Position numbers and translations under genes: made by a program. This document shows positions 26,871-34,646 of a stretch of 64,000 bases of DNA, piece after piece (position 1 is the stretch's first letter; the number at the start of each line of letters is the position of its first letter). The notes under the pieces were generated by a model. The model made no database searches. It saw only the letters and a program-made list of their open reading frames with translations, and had not been told where the DNA came from. The DNA comes from Pseudomonas wadenswilerensis (GTDB lineage Bacteria; Pseudomonadota; Gammaproteobacteria; Pseudomonadales; Pseudomonadaceae), in assembly GCF_900497695.1 (NCBI RefSeq), contig NZ_UIDD01000008.1, positions 62,001 to 126,000 on the forward strand, read 5' to 3'.

Positions 26871-27799
26871 GTACCGGCTGGCGGGGTGGTCTGGTCGGTG
26901 TAGACCTTGGCGTTGTAGTTGAAGACCTGACTGCCGGTACCGGTGCCCGCGCCGGGATTGATATCGGCGTCGCTGCTGGCCCGGCGGGCAGAGGTGACGC
27001 TTCCCCAGCGCACGCTGCCGGCGCTCTTGAAGATGTCATAGGCCAGGTAGTTGTTGGCCGCCGACTTCATTCGCCGCCGCCCGGCGGACACATTCTGGCC
27101 ATCGTCCAGGCCCACGGTGTAGTTGCTGCCTTTGGTGCAGGAGACGTTGACGTTGCTGTTGACCGTGCTGAAACCGCCGACCACCGGCGCGCTGCCGAAG
27201 CTGATGTTGGGGCTGGTGATCTGGCAGTCGTTGGTGACCGTCAGGCTCACGGTCAGGCTGGTGGTGCCGGTGAGGTTCTGCCGGCCCAGGCAGATACTGC
27301 CCACGCCGATGCCCCAGCAGTAGCTGATGTTCCAGTACACCGACAGGGTTTCCTGGTAGAGGCCGGCGGCGACGTTGCTGCCGGTCAGGCTCTTGAGGTA
27401 GATCGGCACCGCCTTGGGCGTGGTGCCATTGAGCAGGCCGAGGGCATCGATGATGCCGTTGCGGGCAAAGTCGTAGGGCTGGCTACGGTTGATGGCGAAG
27501 TTGGTGGTGTTGTTGGCGTACAGGGTGTAGGCGATCACATCGCCGGTGGGCCCGAGCATGCCGGTACTGCCCGCAGGCGGGGTGAAGGTGGCATAGAAGT
27601 GATCGTCGCTGGCCAGCAGGCTCGCCAGGGATCCTGTGCATTGCAGCCCGGCGTTGAGGGTCGACGCCGACTGCACCGTGGTGCGCACCAGGGTCGAACT
27701 GACGCTGCCGAAGCTGGCCGGCGCGGTATCGATCACCGTGCACAGGGCCTGCACCTGCGGGCTGGCGAGCAATGCCAAGAGCGTCAGCAGGCGCTTCAT
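26834..27799 (-). CDS. csuE: CsuE-like fimbrial tip adhesin (two spore-coat-U domains)
   Basis: 321 residues with a Sec signal (ASPQVQA cut). Two SCPU domains follow: about residues 20-160 (CTVIDTAPASFGSV ... SVYWNISY) and 185-321 (SLTVTNDCQITSPNISFG ... DNVILDVQF). A two-domain tip subunit is what the archaic Csu pilus uses for binding surfaces. The second domain ends in the usual donor-like VILDVQF. The start overlaps the usher stop (ATGA). Last gene of the operon, overlapping the convergent MFS gene. Confidence 0.88.
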   Translation of the reverse strand: MKRLLTLLALLASPQVQALCTVIDTAPASFGSVSSTLVRTTVQSASTLNAGLQCTGSLASLLASDDHFYATFTPPAGSTGMLGPTGDVIAYTLYANNTTNFAINRSQPYDFARNGIIDALGLLNGTTPKAVPIYLKSLTGSNVAAGLYQETLSVYWNISYCWGIGVGSICLGRQNLTGTTSLTVSLTVTNDCQITSPNISFGSAPVVGGFSTVNSNVNVSCTKGSNYTVGLDDGQNVSAGRRRMKSAANNYLAYDIFKSAGSVRWGSVTSARRASSDADINPGAGTGTGSQVFNYNAKVYTDQTTPPAGTYLDNVILDVQF

Positions 27800-30129
27800 T
27801 GGCACACCAGCGGGCCGATCAGCGGCACCTGGTCCTGTTCGGGCGCCAGCTTGAAGTGCACCCGGCAACTGCCGCCATTGGCGATCTGCACCTGCAGGCT
27901 GTTGTCCGCAGCCAGGCCCTCGAGGTACACCAGCCCGTCCCAGCCGACCACCGCCAGCGCCCCGCTCTGCTCGTGGCGCACCTGGCTGCCCAGCGCCAGT
28001 TCCTTATTGTTGCCATCGACCAGGACGATGCTCGCGGCCACCACCCGCTGCAGCGGGAACTCCAGCAGGTAGCCGCTGCCGCGACGCACCGCCACCCGTT
28101 GCTCGACCTGCGGGCTCTGCACGTTGGCCGGCAGCTCCATGGGGTCGATCTCGTATTTGGCCCGGTAATAGGCGCTGCTCCAGGGCACCAGCAGGTGGCC
28201 GTTCTGGTCGGTGCGGCCGACCAGCTGGTTTTCGTAACGCACCGGCACCTCGGCAAAGCCTTCGGTGCTGACCACCACGAAGGCATCGTCGATGCGGTTG
28301 GCGGCGAACACCCCGGCGTCCATCCACACCAGCGAGCCGCTGGCATCGGCCCAGCGGGTCATGCTGTCGCTGCTGCCGTAGGCGCCGGCCTGCAGTTGCA
28401 CCGATTGCAGGCGCCAGGTGACATCGGCCTGGCGATAGGCTTCGCGGTCGCCATCGGCGTAACCGAGGTTGAAGCCGACCCCGCCTTCGCTGGGCACCGC
28501 TCGGCTGTAGTTGACCCGTTGCTGGTTCTCGCCTTCCTTGTTGCGCTCGACGCTGAAGCTCAGGGTGCCGCGCAGGTCGAACGGGATCACCAGTTGTGCC
28601 TGCACCGCCCACTGGCTGTCACCGATTTCGCGGTTGGCCGACAGGTACAGGCTGCTGTTGCGCCACAGCGGCTTGCTCCAGCTGAGGTTGAGCAAGCGGG
28701 TGCGCGAGTTGTCACCGGCGCGTACATCGAAATAGCCGGCACCGAGGCTGCCGTAGCGCTCGAGGTTGAGGCTCATGGTCACCTGCTCGCTGCGCTGGCT
28801 CAGGCGCGTGTAGGGGCTGTCGACCAGCGACAGGTCGGCGTAGTCGCCACGCCGTTGCAGGCGCTGGTAGTTGAAGCCCAGGCGCTGGCTGTTGTACTGG
28901 TAGCCGAAGCTCAGTTGCTGGCCGCTGCGGCTGTCGAAGCTGCTCTGGCTCAAGGCCGCGTTGACCACGCCCCAGTTGCCCACCTGCCAGTTGCCGCCCA
29001 ACCCGCCGAGGGCCAGGGACTCGGCCGCTTCAGCATGGCTTTCGAGGGTGAAGCTGTCGCTCAGGCCGTAGCGCAGGCTGGCTGCGGCAACCCCCGGGCC
29101 ATAGGCAAAGTCGCGAATCGCGTAATCCCGGCGCAGGCTACCGGCAGCGACCGAGAAATCCGCCAGGCCCTTCTGCAACAGGCTGCTGGTGACATAGAAC
29201 GGCAAGGTGGTCGACACCTGGCGGCCCAGGGCATCGGTGGTCACCACCACTGCCTCGCCGGCGCCATTGATGAACGGCACGTTGGTCAGGGTGTAGGGGC
29301 CCGGCTGCAGCTCGGCGCTGGAACTCTTGTAGCCGTTGATGAACAGGTCCACCGAGGACGGCACCGCCGCTTCCCCGGCAAAGGCCGGCAATGGGTAGGT
29401 GACCAGGTCCGGGCGCACGGCAAAGTCGCGCGACAGTTGCAGGCCACCGAGGCGCACCGAACTGGTCCAGGGCAAGGCGCCGCTGAGCACGTCGCCGACC
29501 TCCAGGGTCAGCAGGCGCGCTTCGTCGGTGTAGCGCCAGGTGCTGTCGTAGCGGCGAAAGCCTTCCTGGCTGCCGGCGTAATCGTTGCCGCCGAGGGACT
29601 GGCGCCACTGGCCAGTGGTCGACAGCGTGCCCCAGCTGTCGAACAGGCGCAGCTCGTTCCAGGCCGCGAGATAACGGCCGCCGTCGTCGGTGTCGTTGAG
29701 GTACAGGTCATAGTTGAGCAGTGCCCCGAAGCTGCTGCGGGCTTCGCTGGCCGGGTACAGCTGGCGGCTGCCGATGCGCTGGTTCGGCAGCCAGTTGGCC
29801 GGCACCTGCACGACCAGGCGCTGGCCCTGGCTGTCATAGTCGCTGTGCAGGCCGGGAATGCTGTCCAGGGCCACTTCGGCGCCGTATTCGCCGGGCAGTT
29901 CGATACCGGCGGCCCGCAGGTCGGCGCTGGCCATGTACAGGCGCCCGGCGCGCTGCTGCACCGCTACCAGCTCAGGGCTGCTCATCTGGTTGACCACCAG
30001 TTCCAGGAACAACGGCGCATCGGCAACCGCCTCGAGGCTGGCCGGGGGCGGCGGCAGTTCGCCGGCCAGCAGCGCACCACAGCCCAGCACGGTCAGGCCG
30101 CAGGCCTGCAGCGCCGAAGAAATGCTCAC
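27796..30129 (-). CDS. csuD: CsuD-like outer-membrane fimbrial usher
   Basis: 777 residues, usual for archaic ushers. After a signal-like start (LTVLGCGALLAGELPPPP) come the N-terminal chaperone-binding domain, a long beta-barrel with the plug region (VPSSVDLFINGYKSSSAELQPGPY) and C-terminal domains (VRYENQLVGRTDQNGHLLVP). The start is a GTG with no good ribosome site. Instead a six-codon leader (ATG at 30143) with a good GGGAGGA ends in a TGA that overlaps this GTG, so initiation is probably by coupling. Confidence 0.9.
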   Translation of the reverse strand: MSISSALQACGLTVLGCGALLAGELPPPPASLEAVADAPLFLELVVNQMSSPELVAVQQRAGRLYMASADLRAAGIELPGEYGAEVALDSIPGLHSDYDSQGQRLVVQVPANWLPNQRIGSRQLYPASEARSSFGALLNYDLYLNDTDDGGRYLAAWNELRLFDSWGTLSTTGQWRQSLGGNDYAGSQEGFRRYDSTWRYTDEARLLTLEVGDVLSGALPWTSSVRLGGLQLSRDFAVRPDLVTYPLPAFAGEAAVPSSVDLFINGYKSSSAELQPGPYTLTNVPFINGAGEAVVVTTDALGRQVSTTLPFYVTSSLLQKGLADFSVAAGSLRRDYAIRDFAYGPGVAAASLRYGLSDSFTLESHAEAAESLALGGLGGNWQVGNWGVVNAALSQSSFDSRSGQQLSFGYQYNSQRLGFNYQRLQRRGDYADLSLVDSPYTRLSQRSEQVTMSLNLERYGSLGAGYFDVRAGDNSRTRLLNLSWSKPLWRNSSLYLSANREIGDSQWAVQAQLVIPFDLRGTLSFSVERNKEGENQQRVNYSRAVPSEGGVGFNLGYADGDREAYRQADVTWRLQSVQLQAGAYGSSDSMTRWADASGSLVWMDAGVFAANRIDDAFVVVSTEGFAEVPVRYENQLVGRTDQNGHLLVPWSSAYYRAKYEIDPMELPANVQSPQVEQRVAVRRGSGYLLEFPLQRVVAASIVLVDGNNKELALGSQVRHEQSGALAVVGWDGLVYLEGLAADNSLQVQIANGGSCRVHFKLAPEQDQVPLIGPLVCQ

Positions 30130-30191
30130 ACACAGTATCCGACCATTACCGGGTCCTCCCTGGCCCCTGTTGTCTTGCCGCTAGCTGCAGG

Positions 30192-30983
30192 TCATTGGCC
30201 CTGACTGAGGGTTTGCGCCGGCTCCTGGCCATTGACCCGGCCCTTGAGCACCGAGGCGGCGCTCAAGGGCTGCGGCGCTGGCCAGCGCATGACCGCGCCG
30301 GGCAATACGTAGCCGAGCAGGCCCTCCACCAGTGGCCGGCTCTGGCCGCCCTGCTGCAGCACCATGTCGGTCAGGCGCGCGTGCACCGGCCCGGTATTGC
30401 GGATTTCCACATACGGCTTGCCCTGCACCGACACCTGGCGCCAGCTCAGCGCCGGCTTGCCCACCGCGCTGTCGCCGCGCTGGCCGCTGGCATCCGGCTT
30501 GCCCCAGAGGCCTTCGCCGTAGACGAACAACGGCACCGAGTAGCGCATCTGGAAACGGATCGCCGCCTGCGGCTTTTCGGCACTGGCCGCTGCCGGCAAG
30601 GCCGGGGGGATTTCATCGATGATGATGCGGTAGGCCTGCTCCTGGCCGACCGGCGAGCTGCCGGTGCGGGTCAGGCGAATCAGCTGCTTTTGCCCCGGGG
30701 CGATGTTGGCCACCGGTGGGCTGCCGATGATCTCGCGCTGGGCCTGGTACTGGTCGTCGAATTCGCCCTGGCGCCAGGCGAACACCCGAACCTGCAGGTT
30801 GGCCGGGGCGTCGCCGCGGTTTTCCAGCCATAGCGCACCGGCTTTCTGATTGGCCTCCAGCACCGGGTCAATCGGCCAGATCAGTACCGAGGTGGCGGCC
30901 TGCAACGGTGCACTGCAGAGCAGGACCACCGCGCCAGCCAAGAGGTTGTAGTTCAAGCGCGAACTGCCAGCGCCTACTTCCAT
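30192..30983 (-). CDS. csuC: CsuC-like periplasmic fimbrial chaperone
   Basis: 263 residues from the ATG at 30983 with AAGGAG seven bases ahead; an earlier ATG at 31010 has no such site. The signal peptide ends near PLQA. PapD-like features are SVLIWPIDPVLEANQKAGALWLENRG in domain 1, the G1 strand block KQLIRLTRTG with YRIIIDEIP, and SVPLFVYGEG. It binds SCPU subunits in the periplasm and hands them to the usher. The C-terminal tail rich in Gln is slightly long. Confidence 0.9.
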   Translation of the reverse strand: MEVGAGSSRLNYNLLAGAVVLLCSAPLQAATSVLIWPIDPVLEANQKAGALWLENRGDAPANLQVRVFAWRQGEFDDQYQAQREIIGSPPVANIAPGQKQLIRLTRTGSSPVGQEQAYRIIIDEIPPALPAAASAEKPQAAIRFQMRYSVPLFVYGEGLWGKPDASGQRGDSAVGKPALSWRQVSVQGKPYVEIRNTGPVHARLTDMVLQQGGQSRPLVEGLLGYVLPGAVMRWPAPQPLSAASVLKGRVNGQEPAQTLSQGQ

Positions 30984-31023
30984 GCACACACTCCTTATTG
31001 TCGAAATCATCTGGCGGCGCGGC

Positions 31024-31527
31024 TCAAAAGGTCAGCACCACCTGCACCACATCGGTATAGCTGCCGGCCGGCAGGCTGCCGGTCAGCTGGGCCCGGGCAT
31101 AGACCGGCAGCTTGATCGCGGTCGGGTCGCTGTAGCTCACCGCCACGCTCTGGTTGATGCCCAGGCTCTGGCTGAAGCCGGCGTCGCGAAACAATTGATA
31201 GGCCACCAGCGAGGTGCCGCTGCTGCGTTTGAGGTTGCGCGTGCCGCTGGCGCTGTTCAGTCCTGCATCCACGCTCATGCTCAGGCTCACCCCCGGCGTG
31301 CATTGCAGGGTTACCGTGGTGCCGCCCAAGGCGGTGGTCACACTGCTGGTCGACAGCGCCGAATAGCTGCCGAAGTCCAGGTTGCCGTAGTTGCTCACCC
31401 CGCCCACCACCAGGCAGCCGGCCACCACCGTGGCGCTGACCTGGAAGGTGCTGGTGGTGACCGCCGCCACCGGCAACGGCGCACTGCCAGCGACCAGGGC
31501 CAGCAGCGCAGGCAAGGCGCGGGTCAC
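31024..31527 (-). CDS. spore-coat-U domain fimbrial subunit (CsuB-like)
   Basis: 167 residues starting with GTG at 31527, three bases after the previous stop. The signal peptide is cut near LPVAA. The SCPU fold is shown by FQVSATVVAGCLVVG, NLDFGSYSALS, VTLQCTPGVSLSMSVDAG and the C-terminal SYTDVVQVVLTF. It is probably a minor pilin or adaptor between shaft and tip, judging by position next to the chaperone. Confidence 0.85.
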   Translation of the reverse strand: MTRALPALLALVAGSAPLPVAAVTTSTFQVSATVVAGCLVVGGVSNYGNLDFGSYSALSTSSVTTALGGTTVTLQCTPGVSLSMSVDAGLNSASGTRNLKRSSGTSLVAYQLFRDAGFSQSLGINQSVAVSYSDPTAIKLPVYARAQLTGSLPAGSYTDVVQVVLTF

Positions 31528-31530
31528 GGC

Positions 31531-32064
31531 TCAGAAACTCAGCTCGACCGCTACGGTGTCGGTATACACCCCGGCCGGCAGGCCCGCCTTGCCCTTGGCC
31601 AGGCCGTAGAGGTTGACCGTCTGCGCCACGCCGGTGCTGGTCGGCAAGGTGATCGTGCCGTCGATGGCCAGCACCTGGGTGTGCCCTGAATCGGTGTAGA
31701 AGTCGTAGGGCACGTAGTTGGCCACGCCATCGTAAAGTGCCCGGGTGCCGCCGGACGACTGGCTGTCGTGAGCGCCGGCGCGCACCTTGATCTCCGGCAC
31801 CGTGCCGCTGGAGCAGAGGATGCTCATGGCCCCGCCGCCACCGCCCAGCACCTGCCCGGGGGCATCAGTGAAGAGCGCCTCCTGGGTGCCGAAATTCAGC
31901 GTACCGAAATTCAGGCCGCTGGCCCCGCCGCCACCGTTGACCTGGCAACTGGCGATCAGCGTCAGGGTGGCAGTGATATTGCCGGTTACCGTGGCCGCCT
32001 GGGCCTGAGCCGCGAGCGCCAGGCCCAGGCCTGCGAAAATGAAGCGTGAGAGGTTTGGGTGCAT
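31531..32064 (-). CDS. spore-coat-U domain fimbrial subunit (CsuA/B-like)
   Basis: 177 residues with a clean signal peptide (AAQAQA-ATV). The mature start VTGNITATLTLIASCQVNG and the end GVYTDTVAVELSF fit the major subunit of Csu-type pili. A glycine-rich loop (LGGGGGAM) is unusual. AAGGAG precedes the ATG at 32064. It lies third in the operon rather than first, so its status as the major pilin is a guess. Confidence 0.85.
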   Translation of the reverse strand: MHPNLSRFIFAGLGLALAAQAQAATVTGNITATLTLIASCQVNGGGGASGLNFGTLNFGTQEALFTDAPGQVLGGGGGAMSILCSSGTVPEIKVRAGAHDSQSSGGTRALYDGVANYVPYDFYTDSGHTQVLAIDGTITLPTSTGVAQTVNLYGLAKGKAGLPAGVYTDTVAVELSF

Positions 32065-32081
32065 GTGTCACTCCTTGCGTG

Positions 32082-32609
32082 CTACCAATCCAGGGTCACC
32101 ATCAGGGTGTCGCGGTAGATGCCAGCGGGCAGCGCCTTGGGATGGGCGACCACCGCGCCGTAGATCGGAATCGGAATCTGCGCGGCGCTGCTGACCGAAA
32201 AATTGCGGGTCTGGCCGATGGCATAAAGGGCCCGGCCCGAGGAATCGGCGGACAGCTCATAGGGGATCAGTTCGCGGCCGTTGCTCAAGCGTCGGGTGGC
32301 GCCGTCACCGTTGGCACCGCCGTTGATGCTCACGGTAAAGGCACGCACCGCCGGGTTGCAGCGCACCTGCAGGCTGCCGTCACCGGTGGCTTCTTCAATG
32401 CCTGAGCGCAGCGGGTTGGTCCAGCTCGGGCCCTGGCGGCCAAAGTCCAGCACGCCGCCGTCCGGGGTTTCGAGGGTGCCGGGCCCGCCGCTGATCTGGC
32501 AGGCACTGCTGATCACCAGCTGCGCCTGGATATGCCCGCTCATGACCGCGAAGGCATCGGGGCTGAGCAACAGCAGTGGGCCAACACTCAACAGCAATAC
32601 CCGTTTCAT
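32082..32609 (-). CDS. spore-coat-U domain fimbrial subunit (CsuA-like)
   Basis: 175 residues. Signal peptide to about DAFA; the SCPU domain follows (SGHIQAQLVISSACQISGG, LDFGRQGPSW, LQVRCNPAVRAFTVSINGG, IYRDTLMVTLDW). The proline-rich insert before the Cys-bearing strand is absent. Part of the csu-type operon; its role as shaft or minor subunit is not resolved. Confidence 0.85.
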   Translation of the reverse strand: MKRVLLLSVGPLLLLSPDAFAVMSGHIQAQLVISSACQISGGPGTLETPDGGVLDFGRQGPSWTNPLRSGIEEATGDGSLQVRCNPAVRAFTVSINGGANGDGATRRLSNGRELIPYELSADSSGRALYAIGQTRNFSVSSAAQIPIPIYGAVVAHPKALPAGIYRDTLMVTLDW

Positions 32610-32641
32610 ACCGCCAGTTCCTTTAGCAGGCGCCGCCCCGG

Positions 32642-33169
32642 TTACCAGGTGACGGTGACTTTGAGCAGATCCGAATATCGCCCCACCGCCGGTACTTCGG
32701 CCAGACGGTCGATGCGCGCGTACAACGGCAGCGCCACTGAGCCGCTATCCGGCACCCGGGCATGCTGCACGACATTGACCGGCAAGGGCTGACGCCAGGC
32801 CGGGTCCTGATACAAACGGTAGGGAATGGGTTTTGTCGCAGGCTGGCCGCTGGCCAGGTAACGCACCTCGCCGATGCCACCGTGCTGGCCGCCATCGACC
32901 TGCACCTGATAAGCGGTGTCGGGGTTGCATTCCAGGCGCGGCGGGCGCAAAGCGATCAGCTGGCTGCTCAGCGGGCCGGCCGGGTCGTCCAGCCGTGCGG
33001 TGCGGCCGAAGTCGAGCACGCCCAGGGCCTGGGCGCCGGCATCGCGGGGCTGGTGGATAAGTACGCAGCCGCGCTGCACTTCCACTTTGACTTCAACCAT
33101 GAAATCGGCGGCGCCTGCCGTGGTGGCCATGAACAGACCGAGCAGCGTCGTCAAAGAGCGTCCCTTCAC
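32642..33169 (-). CDS. spore-coat-U domain fimbrial subunit, first of operon
   Basis: 175 residues from a GTG at 33169 with AAGGA seven bases upstream; a TTG at 33184 is a weaker choice. Signal peptide MKGRSLTTLLGLFMATTAGAA. The domain shows KVEVQRGCVLIH, LGVLDFGRTARLDDP, RLECNPDTAYQVQVDGG and RYSDLLKVTVTW. Some conserved positions differ from the other three subunits, so it may be a specialised subunit. It opens the operon, whose promoter must lie in the 242 bases before the divergent ATPase gene. Confidence 0.83.
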   Translation of the reverse strand: MKGRSLTTLLGLFMATTAGAADFMVEVKVEVQRGCVLIHQPRDAGAQALGVLDFGRTARLDDPAGPLSSQLIALRPPRLECNPDTAYQVQVDGGQHGGIGEVRYLASGQPATKPIPYRLYQDPAWRQPLPVNVVQHARVPDSGSVALPLYARIDRLAEVPAVGRYSDLLKVTVTW

Positions 33170-33271
33170 CTTGTCATCCTTCAACGCAGGAGTGGTCTGA
33201 CCTTGAGGGTAGCAGCGAAGGAAGAACCTGCCAGTTCACAGAGAAATGTATAAGCCCCGTACAAGATTCCC

Positions 33272-33297
33272 CTGTAGGAGCGGGCTTGCCCCGCGAT
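33272..33297. repeat. single REP-type hairpin
   Basis: One unit of the variant family, CTGTAGGAGCGGGCTTGCCCCGCGAT, self-complementary (GCGGGCTTGCCCCGC), lying between the divergent fimbrial operon and ATPase gene. Confidence 0.8.
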
Positions 33298-33411
33298 AAA
33301 AATCGCCAGTTATCCCCTTTCGAGATCACTGGCCGCCCCCAATCATATTGGTTAAATTAGCCGCCCTCGCTCAAGCTGGCCCTTGAGTCCCGATAGCCCG
33401 AGGAACCCGGT

Positions 33412-34512
33412 TTGCCTGTCTTGCCCCCTTCCTGGATACGTACGCCCCTGCGTGCCCTGCGCCATTGTTTGAGTCGGCCGGTGGCTGATGAAAGCGGCCT
33501 GGCGGCGACCGTCCGTCAGCACTTTCGCGCCAAGGCCGCTGCCCGCGGTTACACCCTGAGCGCGGGGCAACTGCGGGTGATCGAGCATATGGCTACCCAG
33601 GCGGCACAGCTTGAAAGTGGCCAGGCCTGTAGCCTGTACCTGTATGGCGCGGTCGGGCGCGGCAAGAGCTGGCTGCTCGATGGTTTCTTCCAGGCCTTGC
33701 CCCAGGCCGACAAACGCCGCCTGCACTTTCATGACTTTTTCGCCCGCCTGCACCAGGGCATGTTTGATCATCGCCAGCAGGACGACGCCCTGGCCTGCAC
33801 CCTGGATGAGCTGCTCGACGACTGCCAGGTGCTGTGTTTCGATGAGTTCCACGTGCATGACATTGGCGATGCCATGCTCATCACCCGGTTGTTTCAGGCC
33901 TTGTTCGCGCGGCGGGTGTTTTTGCTGGTGACCTCCAACTACGCGCCGCAAGGCTTGTTGCCCAACCCGCTGTATCACCAGCGGTTCGAGCCGGTTATCC
34001 GTTTGATCAACAGCCAGATGCAGGTGCTGGAAGTCGGCGGCGAGCAAGACTTTCGCAGCCTGCCCAGTGCGGCTGGCCAGCAGCGCTTTACCCAGGGCCA
34101 TTACCTGTGGCCGGGCAGCCGCGAACAGCGCCAGGCCTTGCAGTTGCCAGAGCCGGGTGACGCGCCGGTTTTACTGGAGGTTGGCAAGCGCACACTGCGC
34201 GCCCGCCTGAGCGAGCAACGCACGGTGGGCTTTGATTTTGTCGAATTGTGCGAGCAGCCGACGGCGGTGATCGACTACCTGGAACTGGCCCGGCGTTTTG
34301 ATCACTGGATCATCGACTGCCTGCCGAACCTTGAAGACTGCTCGATTGCCGCCCAGCAGCGCTTCATCAACCTGGTCGATGTGCTGTATGACCAGGACAA
34401 GCACCTGGTGCTGATCGGCAGCCTGCCGCTGACCGCCAGCCTGGGCGGCAGCGCCAGCGACCTGGCCCGCACCCGCAGCCGCCTGGGGCAGTTGCGCCAG
34501 GCTGGCTGCTGA
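33412..34512 (+). CDS. AFG1/ZapE-family ATPase
   Basis: 366 residues from a TTG start with GAGGA seven bases upstream; no ATG is available before Walker A. The P-loop is GAVGRGKSW (79-87) and Walker B is VLCFDEFHVHD, followed by sensor-1 VTSNYAP and GLLPNPLYHQRF, all typical of ZapE. ZapE modulates the FtsZ ring in E. coli. The N-terminus differs from the usual ZapE, so this may be a second paralogue with another role. It stands alone and is divergent from the fimbrial operon. Confidence 0.85.
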   Translation: MPVLPPSWIRTPLRALRHCLSRPVADESGLAATVRQHFRAKAAARGYTLSAGQLRVIEHMATQAAQLESGQACSLYLYGAVGRGKSWLLDGFFQALPQADKRRLHFHDFFARLHQGMFDHRQQDDALACTLDELLDDCQVLCFDEFHVHDIGDAMLITRLFQALFARRVFLLVTSNYAPQGLLPNPLYHQRFEPVIRLINSQMQVLEVGGEQDFRSLPSAAGQQRFTQGHYLWPGSREQRQALQLPEPGDAPVLLEVGKRTLRARLSEQRTVGFDFVELCEQPTAVIDYLELARRFDHWIIDCLPNLEDCSIAAQQRFINLVDVLYDQDKHLVLIGSLPLTASLGGSASDLARTRSRLGQLRQAGC

Positions 34513-34540
34513 GACCTGAACTACGAGCGCTGCGCGCTCG

Positions 34541-34624
34541 ATCGCCGGCAATGCCGGCGCCCACAGGATTGACAGTGCTCTCAAGGTTGGTGCAAGACCT
34601 GTGGGAGCTGGCTTGCCAGCGATG
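34541..34624. repeat. REP pair, one unit degenerate
   Basis: The left unit reads ATCGCCGGCAATGCCGGCGC and has drifted while keeping a hairpin; the right unit is a standard GAGCTGGCTTGCCAGCGATG. It separates the ATPase gene from the convergent prpE. Confidence 0.85.
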
Positions 34625-34646
34625 AGGCCACCGGGTTACTACCTGC

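Noticed and set aside
27772..30204. 810-codon plus-strand open frame
   Set aside because: Mirror of the usher gene; repetitive Ala/Val/Gln/His composition typical of antisense frames.
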